Positions 57,585 through 64,000 of a stretch of 64,000 nucleotides of DNA are shown in pieces. A model generated the notes under the pieces. It saw nothing but the letters and a program-made list of their open reading frames with translations, ran no database searches and was not told where the DNA came from. The position numbers were made by a program, and so were the translations under genes. The stretch comes from Candidatus Colwellia aromaticivorans (lineage in GTDB: Bacteria > Pseudomonadota > Gammaproteobacteria > Enterobacterales > Alteromonadaceae). The DNA lies in the NCBI RefSeq assembly GCF_003333305.1, contig NZ_QOLD01000095.1, forward strand, positions 41,782-105,781, read 5' to 3'. How positions within the stretch are numbered: the first letter of the stretch is position 1; each line of letters starts with the position of its first letter.

Positions 57585-58187
57585 TTACCAACTGATAAAC
57601 ATTTTCTCTTTGGTTTTTCGTATTTCAGTTTCATCAGCCCATTCGACTAAGCCACTTTTCAAATCCATTAAGCGTAACGTGAACTTATAATAAACGTCAG
57701 ACTTATCTTTGTTCGATTTTACAATACTGGCCAAATTACCGTATAGCATATATTGCGCGCCAACTTGCTGCCCAAATGCTACTGCTTTACTCGCATCTAC
57801 CATACCGCTGTTTTGTTGGAATTCAAGTTGCTCCTGTACAGCGGCAACACGAGCCATATCAACAAAACGGAACTTACCAGAGCGTAATAGCTTAGTTGAA
57901 ATTGAATCAGTAATTGACTCGGTATCAATATGCTCACTGGTTTTATTTTTGATACTTTCAACAAAAAGAATTGGACGAGTGTTTGCCGTTAAGGTACCAA
58001 CAACAGGTGAGAGTAATAATGAGTCTGTCATTTGGCCAGCAATTGTTTGTAAGTCTGTTGAACCAAAATTAATGTCGGTAGTTTCAACCGCAGTAGCATC
58101 ACCATAGCGAACGACTGATTTATTTGTACAACCACCTAATGCTATTAGGGCTAAGCTAATGGTGGCGGTAACGAGTAATTTGTTCAT
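57585..58187 (-). CDS. lpoB: LpoB, outer-membrane activator of PBP1B
   Basis: 200 aa lipoprotein (lipobox ALGGC, Cys20), periplasmic domain similar to LpoB, which reaches through the peptidoglycan to stimulate PBP1B. It shows STDLQTIAGQMTDSLL, ILFVESIKNKTSEHIDT, LLRSGKFRFVDM and the terminal YKFTLRLMDLKSGLVEW. The linker between Cys and fold is short, in line with non-enteric LpoB. It is in order COG3014 gene-ycfL-lpoB, the conserved arrangement around ycfL-lpoB. Confidence 0.92.
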   Translation of the reverse strand: MNKLLVTATISLALIALGGCTNKSVVRYGDATAVETTDINFGSTDLQTIAGQMTDSLLLSPVVGTLTANTRPILFVESIKNKTSEHIDTESITDSISTKLLRSGKFRFVDMARVAAVQEQLEFQQNSGMVDASKAVAFGQQVGAQYMLYGNLASIVKSNKDKSDVYYKFTLRLMDLKSGLVEWADETEIRKTKEKMFISW

Positions 58188-58252
58188 AATATGTCCTTTT
58201 ATGTGAGTAGTATTTTATTTAATATATTGTCTAAAACGTTTCTAAACGTTAT

Positions 58253-58702
58253 TTAATATTTGAAATACTTTTCAGGTACTTTACGTACATATAGGCTAAA
58301 TGTAGCCACGTTAGGTGTTGGTGCTAAACTTGACACTGTTTGGGTTTGCATGCCGTGCAACTCAAGCGACTGCCAAGGGCTTTTTCCTGCTTCAATAACA
58401 AAACCGTCTTTATCAAACCACTGAAACTGATATTGCAGTTGAAGTGATTTTTTATAGGTACTGGTTAGGCTTAAATTGACTTGTAATAAATCATTTTGTT
58501 TACGTGATTTTATTTCACTGATATGAAGTTGGCTTGCTAGTTCTTTATTATGTACTTGTAAGTGTTTGCTGTACTTTTGTTCGAGGGCAAGTTTTTCACT
58601 GCCTATACCAGAAGTAACTGGTGGAACATTTTTACAGGCACTAATAAAAAAAACTGACAGTAATAACAGCAATAGTAGGGGGAGATTTTTTATGAACGAC
58701 AT
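58253..58702 (-). CDS. ycfL: YcfL-like lipoprotein (DUF1425)
   Basis: 149 aa from ATG 58702 with GAGGA nine bases upstream. The longer frame to 58771 has no signal-like start. Lipobox FISAC (Cys23), then a beta-rich domain ending LQYQFQWFDKDGFVIEAGKSPWQ and FSLYVRKV, resembling YcfL. It lies directly before lpoB as in E. coli. Function is not established. Confidence 0.88.
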   Translation of the reverse strand: MSFIKNLPLLLLLLLSVFFISACKNVPPVTSGIGSEKLALEQKYSKHLQVHNKELASQLHISEIKSRKQNDLLQVNLSLTSTYKKSLQLQYQFQWFDKDGFVIEAGKSPWQSLELHGMQTQTVSSLAPTPNVATFSLYVRKVPEKYFKY

Positions 58703-58733
58703 AGCTTTATTTCCTCGTAATAAGTGTAGCGTA

Positions 58734-60170
58734 TTATAAGTTGAAAATATTTTGGCCAACATAAGTGCCAATAGTGTTTAATGTGACTAAGGTTTGTTTA
58801 TTTTGATTAATGGCTACTTCAATTTGCTGGTTTACTCCATTAATGTGAATATTAAGGGTATGAATACCTGCCGATAAATTTAAGCGTAAAATATGGATGC
58901 TATCAGGTAGAGTGCTCCAGCTGCGAGTATCGGCTTTTTCAGTAACAATATTATAGAGGTTAGCAAATATATTACCGACATCACCGCCTTTTTTAACTAA
59001 TTTCTTCCTAATTTCTTCTTTAGCGACTATGCGTGTGATTTGTCTAGTAACAATGATGGGTAATTGATCTTGTAGCTTCTTGGCGGCCAAAGACTGTAAA
59101 CGGACAATTTCTTCTGCTTGATAACTTTTGCCCTGATACGTCAGTGTTAAAGGTGAATATACGGTTAACTGGTTTTGATAGCTAGGCAAAGCAACACTGT
59201 AAAAACGCATATCACCGTGGCTAGTATAAATAGGCAAACTTAATGACGCTTCTTGCTTGGCTCCGACTATGCCATTTTCGATGATAAAGACAACTTGTCC
59301 CTGATTATTATTACTAGCATCAGCACTTTTTTTAGTGACCTCTTGTGATAAGCTTTTTCTATATAAGCTTATATCGTTTGTCATGTGTAAAGTATTCGCT
59401 AAGCGCCATATGTCTTGCTGTAAATAGCGATTATCAGGATAAATTTCTAACGCTTTTTTGTAATCAATATAAGCATCATTTTTTTGATCTGCCGCTTCAT
59501 AAAGTAACGCTGATAAATAAAAGGTATAGGCATTTTGAAAACCATTTTTAACCTTACCAATCGCACGGTTCATGGAGGGATACTGCTGAGATAGGCTATC
59601 CATGCTAGCACCTTGAGCGATTATGCTCTTTTGGCTAGCATCAATATTGTTAGCATTGGCTTTTAACGCGCTTTCTTGTACTAGGTTAGCGCGTCTTACT
59701 TCGACTAAAGCGCCAGATAAGTCTTGCTGAGAAAGGTAATTTAATGCTTGATAACTGTGTAACATGCTTTGCTCATAGCGGGGTATGTCATAGCGAATAG
59801 CATTGTCATTGCTCATTACAGCGGCAACATTTTCAACTCCTAGGCTAAGCTCAATTTTTGCTCTTTGTTGGCTTTGTTGAATCAGCTTATAAGTTTGTTC
59901 AAAATCTTGTCTACTTTGCTTATTGTTATTTGCTAAATACTCCAAACGGGCTTTCTCTAATAACCCTAAACTATAGCTACCATCAGTACTGCTACGTATA
60001 GGTATTAAGCTAATCGCTTGTTGGAAATCCCCTTGTTGCTGTGCTTGTTTTACACCATACATTTGTTGACTGTAGTTACTAAATAAGTTGGTGAATGAGC
60101 TGGCACTACAGCCGCTAAGTAAGGGAATTACAAGTAATAAAATGCGCGTTTTGCGAAAAATTTTATGCAT
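58734..60170 (-). CDS. COG3014-type lipoprotein with TPR-like repeats
   Basis: 478 aa, lipobox LLSGC (Cys21). The first 280 residues are helical and TPR-like (AFYLSALLYEAADQKNDAYIDYKKALEIYPDN), and the rest is a beta-rich domain. It is first of the four-gene set with ycfL, lpoB and the glycine-zipper gene; a COG3014-type gene often precedes ycfL-lpoB in Vibrio and Shewanella. The context suggests a link to PBP1B control, but no biochemical function is known. Confidence 0.82.
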   Translation of the reverse strand: MHKIFRKTRILLLVIPLLSGCSASSFTNLFSNYSQQMYGVKQAQQQGDFQQAISLIPIRSSTDGSYSLGLLEKARLEYLANNNKQSRQDFEQTYKLIQQSQQRAKIELSLGVENVAAVMSNDNAIRYDIPRYEQSMLHSYQALNYLSQQDLSGALVEVRRANLVQESALKANANNIDASQKSIIAQGASMDSLSQQYPSMNRAIGKVKNGFQNAYTFYLSALLYEAADQKNDAYIDYKKALEIYPDNRYLQQDIWRLANTLHMTNDISLYRKSLSQEVTKKSADASNNNQGQVVFIIENGIVGAKQEASLSLPIYTSHGDMRFYSVALPSYQNQLTVYSPLTLTYQGKSYQAEEIVRLQSLAAKKLQDQLPIIVTRQITRIVAKEEIRKKLVKKGGDVGNIFANLYNIVTEKADTRSWSTLPDSIHILRLNLSAGIHTLNIHINGVNQQIEVAINQNKQTLVTLNTIGTYVGQNIFNL

Positions 60171-60254
60171 GTGACTAGCTTATCGTTTTCACCACAGATG
60201 GCAAGTCGGGTTTTGTTTAAAAGATGTAAGGAAATGCACCAGTCAGGTATCCTG

Positions 60255-60563
60255 TATTAAAAACTCGCTATATTTCACTGGATGAATTAGCAGTATCCAA
60301 GTCAAAACAATCGATAGTATTACATGGCTATGCAGTTAACTCAGGATGTAACTGTAAGTGTTAAACATAATCGTATGCAAAATATTTTTTAAAACTGGTA
60401 TTGGCGGTGCACCCTTGATATCCATAATGTTAGATATAATGGGAGAGTAAGCAGGTTTTCTAGGGACTTTAGCCGGCGACGATACTATCTTTATCGCTCC
60501 GATAAACGTTAATCGCATTGACGAAATATCACAAGCAATTCGTGATTTATTAGGGGTTAAAGG
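60255..60563 (+). pseudogene. Degraded argR-like gene (arginine repressor C-terminal domain)
   Basis: Fragments of an ArgR C-terminal domain can be read in two frames. A first piece at about 60257-60320 reads YISLDELAVSKSK, like the hinge region. A second, from about 60370, reads TGIGGAPLISIMLDIMGE, a TAG-free TAA stop (60448-60450), then AGFLGTLAGDDTIFIAP and DEISQAIRDLLG, like the conserved GTIAGDDTIF block. A frameshift and a stop separate the parts. The GTTAACTCAGG at about 60336 resembles repeat C ends, hinting that a repeat caused the break. The ISAs1 element then cut it near its C terminus; the tail GSL-stop resumes at 61795-61804. Confidence 0.75.
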
Positions 60564-61784
60564 CACGGCAAGATCATTATAAATTGAATTATTGATGTAG
60601 CTGTGATCAAATCAAGGTATAACAAAGCCTTGGTTTTCCCGTATGAGTACTACTTTTTTAAAGCATTTTGAGTCAATAACCGACCCACGTATTGAGCGTT
60701 GTAAAAAACATAACTTACTCGATATTCTTTTACTGGCTATCAGTGCCGTAATTTCTGGTGCTGAAGGCTGGGAAGATATCGAAGACTTTGGCCACTTAAA
60801 GCTTGATTGGTTAAGAAAGTATCGTGATTTTGAAGCGGGTATTCCCAAGCACGATACGATTGCTAGAGTTATCTGCCGGTTAAAGACGGACGAGATAGAA
60901 CAGGCCTTTCAATCATGGATATCTTCTCTTGTCAAAGTTACAGGATGCGATGTCATTGCGATTGATGGAAAAACGGCTAGACGCTCTTTTACGACGAAAG
61001 ATAGAAAGAATGCACTTCATACAGTAAGTGCCTGGAGCTGCCAACATCAATTAGTTTTAGGACAAACGGCCGTTAGCGAAAAAAGTAATGAGATAACCGC
61101 TATCCCTGAGTTATTAAGCATGCTAGATATTGAAAATAGTATCATTACCCTTGATGCCATGGGGTGTCAAAAAGCAATCGCTGAGCAAATCATTAAACAG
61201 AAAGCGGATTATATACTTGCACTCAAAGGCAATCATTCTGGTATGCAGGCAGAGTTAGAAGCTTGGAGGCATAAAAGCCAGCGAGAAGGTTTATCTGAAA
61301 GTTCATATGAAAAACATACAGAAATTAGTGCAGGTCATGGTCGAATAGAAACGAGAACTTGCCATCAATTATTGATTGATAGAAGCTGGTTAGATAAATC
61401 ATATCAGTGGACTGGATTTAAAAGCATTATAAAAATCAAGGCACAAGTTCATGATAAATCGACGGGTAAAGATACAGAGGAAACCCGTTGGTTTATCAGC
61501 TCTCTAGGCTTAAATGCAGAGCAAGCATTAAACGCTGTACGCAGCCATTGGCAAGTTGAAAGTATGCATTGGGTGCTGGATATGACCTTCAGGGAAGATG
61601 AATCTCGTATAAGGAAAAAGCAAGGCCCATTAGTTTTTAATGTGATGAGAAAAATAGCGATGGCGCTATTTAAACAAGATGAAACAAAGTCAGCAAGTAT
61701 GTCGAGGAAAAAGAAGATGGCAGGGCTAGACGATGAATATCGGTCAACCCTTTTAGAATCAGGGATTAAAATGCGCTAGCCGTG
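60564..61784 (+). mobile_element. Complete ISAs1-family insertion sequence with 10-bp target duplication
   Basis: The 1221-bp element is bounded by imperfect inverted repeats: CACGGCAAGATCATTATAA at the left, and the complement of CACGGCTAGCGCATTTTAA at the right (15 of 19 match). Both flanks carry GGGTTAAAGG (60554-60563 and 61785-61794), a 10-bp target duplication of the size known for ISAs1. It inserted in the last codons of the argR-like pseudogene: removing the element and one duplicate restores GVKGSL-stop. Perfect duplications indicate recent insertion. Confidence 0.93.
60643..61779 (+). CDS. ISAs1-family DDE transposase
   Basis: 378-aa transposase of the ISAs1 family (IS4-like DDE fold; related to the H-repeat proteins YhhI and YdcC). 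It shows N-terminal DPRIERCKKHNLLDILLLAI, first Asp in VIAIDGKTARRS, second Asp in IITLDAMGCQ, the glycan-like YILALKGNHS and the third acidic residue in HWQVESMHWVLDMTFREDESR. The frame is intact and ends inside the right inverted repeat, so it could be active. Confidence 0.95.
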   Translation: MSTTFLKHFESITDPRIERCKKHNLLDILLLAISAVISGAEGWEDIEDFGHLKLDWLRKYRDFEAGIPKHDTIARVICRLKTDEIEQAFQSWISSLVKVTGCDVIAIDGKTARRSFTTKDRKNALHTVSAWSCQHQLVLGQTAVSEKSNEITAIPELLSMLDIENSIITLDAMGCQKAIAEQIIKQKADYILALKGNHSGMQAELEAWRHKSQREGLSESSYEKHTEISAGHGRIETRTCHQLLIDRSWLDKSYQWTGFKSIIKIKAQVHDKSTGKDTEETRWFISSLGLNAEQALNAVRSHWQVESMHWVLDMTFREDESRIRKKQGPLVFNVMRKIAMALFKQDETKSASMSRKKKMAGLDDEYRSTLLESGIKMR

Positions 61785-61870
61785 GGGTTAAAGGCAGTCT
61801 GTAATCTAATCGACTTGCCATATACCAAGATATTATGCTAACCGTGTGTGACTACGCATAATCTTTAATA

Positions 61871-61926
61871 TCACCAATCACCAATCACCAATCACCAATC
61901 ACCAATCACCAATCACCAATCACCAA
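61871..61926. repeat. Eight perfect copies of TCACCAA
   Basis: Eight exact 7-bp units in tandem, immediately flanked by partial matches. Seven-base arrays of this kind are slippage-prone and vary in copy number between strains. It is not in a coding frame that I can identify. It lies between the ISAs1 element and the IS91-type element, in the 360-bp gap (61780-62140) that otherwise shows only an apparent IS91-type left-end region. Confidence 0.95.
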
Positions 61927-62009
61927 ATGAGATTGACCTCTTATTATCTCTTTCTCACTACAAAGTTGAAGTAAAAACGCAATAGAATATATTTATTTTA
62001 GACCGCTTG

Positions 62010-62140
62010 GTGCGCTTTGAACTAAACCGCTCCGCGGTAATGGTGACCTTGGCAAGCACCGTCTCCCCCTATAACACATTCACTTTTTCCTACACTAAGT
62101 TTTGAGGCATGTCGCCTCATCTTAGATTGGAGAATATCCC
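62010..62140. other. Probable left-end region of the IS91-type element
   Basis: CTTTGAACTAAACCGCTCCGCGG, CACCGTCTCCCC and a GAGGCATGTCGCCTC hairpin precede the recombinase gene. GAGGC...GCCTC (62102-62117) is a short perfect stem. IS91-like elements have structured ends at which rolling-circle transposition starts or stops. Which end this is cannot be decided because the other end is beyond the window. Confidence 0.4.
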
Positions 62141-63040
62141 ATGAACATCAGCCCATACTTTTCAGCACCCTTACGCAAACGATTTAACGAAGACATGACG
62201 ATGCGTAAACTCGCCACTAAAACACAAATTGCGTATATACGCGGTGTTAATAAACTCTGTGACTATTTACAACGCTCACCTAGAAATACCACCCAAGAAG
62301 AGTTACGTGAGTTTCAACTTTTCATGGTCAATCACGGTGTTTCTGGCATTACCGTTAATGCCACGCTTACAGCACTTAAGTTCTTCTTCCAGATAACCTT
62401 AGACAAACCGGAGGTGGTTGCACGGGTCTGTCCTGTAACGGTTGCACGTAAATTACCTGTGGTATTGAGTTTGGAAGAAGCTAAACGCTTTATGGCCTTT
62501 GCAACACACCCTAAATTCAAAGCGGCTTTAGCTGTAGCTTATGGTGCAGGTCTGCGTGTTAGCGAAGTCGTTTCCTTAAAGGTCAGTGATATTGATAGTG
62601 AACGTATGACATTACGTGTGGAGCAAGGTAAAGGTAGCCGTGATAGATACGCCTTGTTATCACCTGTACTGCTTGAGCATCTGAGAGATTGGTGGCGCTT
62701 TGCCAATCAACAAGGGCAAATGTTTGTGGGCGGTTGGTTATTTCCAGGATTGAACCCTATCGATCATATGACCTCGCGTCACCTGAGTCGAGTATGTAAG
62801 CAAACCGCTAATGCCGCTGATATTGACAAGAATGTATCAATGCACACGTTGAGGCACAGCTTTGCGACTCATCTACTCGAAGCTAAAGTCGATATTCGAC
62901 TTATTCAAGTATTGCTTGGTCATGCTCAGCTTAATACTACTGCGCGTTATACACAGGTGGCAACGGATTTACTCAAAGAAGTGATCAGTCCGTTAGATAC
63001 CATTACGCCTAAGAAAAAGAAAGTAAAGGGCGTGAAGTGA
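62141..63040 (+). CDS. Tyrosine recombinase of IS91-type module
   Basis: 299-aa site-specific tyrosine recombinase. It has an N-terminal core-binding domain (about 16-88, TKTQIAYIRGVNKLCDYLQRSP) and a catalytic domain with Arg139 (GAGLRVSEV), Arg/His in HTLRH (235-239), His261 in LLGHAQL and the nucleophile Tyr270 in ARYTQV. The C terminus is Lys-rich (PKKKKVKG). It is followed after four bases by the HUH transposase, an arrangement seen in IS91-family elements. It is not an integron integrase (no extra domain). Confidence 0.9.
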   Translation: MNISPYFSAPLRKRFNEDMTMRKLATKTQIAYIRGVNKLCDYLQRSPRNTTQEELREFQLFMVNHGVSGITVNATLTALKFFFQITLDKPEVVARVCPVTVARKLPVVLSLEEAKRFMAFATHPKFKAALAVAYGAGLRVSEVVSLKVSDIDSERMTLRVEQGKGSRDRYALLSPVLLEHLRDWWRFANQQGQMFVGGWLFPGLNPIDHMTSRHLSRVCKQTANAADIDKNVSMHTLRHSFATHLLEAKVDIRLIQVLLGHAQLNTTARYTQVATDLLKEVISPLDTITPKKKKVKGVK

Positions 63041-63044
63041 GCCT

Positions 63045-64000
63045 ATGCCTCGCTCAACACTGGAAGTGGCCGATGTCTTTCGCGCACACGGTCAACATTG
63101 GCGAGATAGCCATGCTGGTCATGTCAGTTTAGAACAACTCAAAGTGATGTCGGGTATTGAATATTGTCGTAGTGAGGTGCTTGGTGGTCATGTTTTACAT
63201 TGCCCAGCCTGTGAGCATAGTCAAATTGCTTATAACTCGTGTCGCAATCGACATTGTCCAAAGTGCCAAGCCAGTGCAGCGAAACGCTGGTTAGCGGCAC
63301 GGCAAACCGAATTACTGCCTGTCGATTACTATCATGTTGTTTTCACTTTGCCACAACCTATCAGTGAATTGGCGTACTACAACAAGTCCGTGATGTATGG
63401 TTTGTTACTCAAAGCCGCGGCCAAAACCCTGTTGATTATTGGTAAAGATACCAAACACTTAGGTGCGCGTTTAGGTGTTACTTTTGTCTTGCATACGTGG
63501 GGTAGCGCCATGACACATCATCCCCATGTGCATGGGATTATCCCGGGGGGTGGCTTATCACTTGATGGGGAGAAATGGGTATCGTGCAAAGCAGGGTTCT
63601 TCTTACCTGTACGTGTGTTATCACGTTTGTTTCGACGGCTGTACCTTGAGGGATTACGTGAAGCGTATGAGCAAAATAAATTACTGTTCTTTGGTGAGTG
63701 TTTATCGATTGAGGAGGAAAGACCCTTTTTGGCGTGGCTCAATAATCAACGTAAAGTGGATTGGGTGATTTATGCTAAAAGGCCCTTTGCTGGGCCACAA
63801 GCAGTATTGGCTTATCTATCGAGATATACCCATCGTGTTGCGATTGCGAATTCTCGCTTGGTTGCTATGGATAAGCAAACGGTGAGTTTTAAGTGGAAGA
63901 ATTATCGTGTAAAGGAGCAGAATCGACACCGCACTATGACGTTAACACACGATGAGTTTATCCGACGTTTTTTACTGCATGTGTTACCGAGTGGTTTTCA
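63045..64000 (+). CDS. IS91-family HUH transposase, 3' end beyond the window
   Basis: An open frame runs from ATG 63045 to the window end (318 codons, no stop). It has an N-terminal zinc finger with CPAC (53-56), Cys66 and CPKC (71-74), the HUH metal motif HHPHVHG (158-164) and the double tyrosine AYLSRYTHR (Tyr257 and Tyr261, four apart) that cleaves and joins single strands in rolling-circle transposition. The start overlaps nothing and is four bases after the recombinase stop. Complete IS91 transposases are about 400 aa, so roughly 80-100 residues are missing here. Confidence 0.93.
   Translation, partial: MPRSTLEVADVFRAHGQHWRDSHAGHVSLEQLKVMSGIEYCRSEVLGGHVLHCPACEHSQIAYNSCRNRHCPKCQASAAKRWLAARQTELLPVDYYHVVFTLPQPISELAYYNKSVMYGLLLKAAAKTLLIIGKDTKHLGARLGVTFVLHTWGSAMTHHPHVHGIIPGGGLSLDGEKWVSCKAGFFLPVRVLSRLFRRLYLEGLREAYEQNKLLFFGECLSIEEERPFLAWLNNQRKVDWVIYAKRPFAGPQAVLAYLSRYTHRVAIANSRLVAMDKQTVSFKWKNYRVKEQNRHRTMTLTHDEFIRRFLLHVLPSGF

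Noticed and set aside
61871..61926. CRISPR array
   Set aside because: Units are 7 bp with no spacers; no cas genes are seen.
62141..63040. Integron integrase
   Set aside because: No integron-specific insertion in the catalytic domain and no attC-like sites; the partner is an IS91-type transposase.

Overview
The window is an AT-rich chromosomal segment of a marine gammaproteobacterium of the Alteromonadales. Colwellia or a close relative is my inference, from the protein sequences, the low GC content, the gene order and the many dispersed repeats. No search was run. Most genes are orthologues of Escherichia coli genes, and several E. coli gene orders survive: the mla operon followed by ibaG and murA, leuABCD, and tolC/nudF-yqiB-cpdA-yqiA-parE-parC. 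I found no tRNA, rRNA or CRISPR array.

Layout. 0.4-5.8 kb: mlaFEDCB (retrograde phospholipid transport), ibaG and murA. 6.2-10 kb: a trifunctional-length PutA without its DNA-binding domain. 10-14 kb: a nonsense-interrupted small gene, cca, and an ExeA-type ATPase fused to a GspB-like domain. 14-19.2 kb: leuABCD behind a leucine attenuator whose leader peptide, antiterminator strand and terminator can be read. 19.3-27.5 kb: a surface-polysaccharide region with a Wzi-type porin, a CDP-glycerol-type phosphotransferase, glycosyltransferases and gmd-colC-colD, which should make GDP-L-colitose, next to a GT11 transferase. 27.5-30.1 kb: ygiM-like, a CYTH triphosphatase, and an L,D-transpeptidase convergent with a Braun-type lipoprotein. 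30.5-37 kb: a seven-gene envelope cluster related to E. coli yjfIJKL (PspA family, DUF2170, DUF2491, tandem DUF350) with a membrane-anchored aminopropyltransferase-like protein and an unrecognised lipoprotein. 37.3-43.4 kb: glnE, a TcpQ-domain protein, an LpxL-type acyltransferase and a glycosyltransferase. 43.5-52.2 kb: tolC, nudF, yqiB, cpdA, yqiA, parE, parC. 52.4-56.2 kb: feoAB behind a probable Fur box, then pfkA. 56.2-60.2 kb: an orphan ParA and a lipoprotein cluster with LpoB and YcfL. 60.2-64 kb: a decayed argR-like gene hit by a complete ISAs1-family element with a 10-bp target duplication, a (TCACCAA)8 tandem array, and a tyrosine recombinase plus IS91-type HUH transposase cut by the window end.

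The genes share an envelope theme: lipid asymmetry, peptidoglycan precursors and synthase activation, outer-membrane tethering, surface glycans, lipid A acylation, and PspA-type membrane stress.

The intergenic DNA is unusual. At least four families of MITE- or REP-like repeats with terminal inverted repeats lie between genes, two of them inside operons (mlaC/mlaB and nudF/yqiB). Two families of different overall structure share a pair of hairpins whose stems differ between copies by compensatory changes. That module is the strongest sign of something not explained by ordinary annotation.
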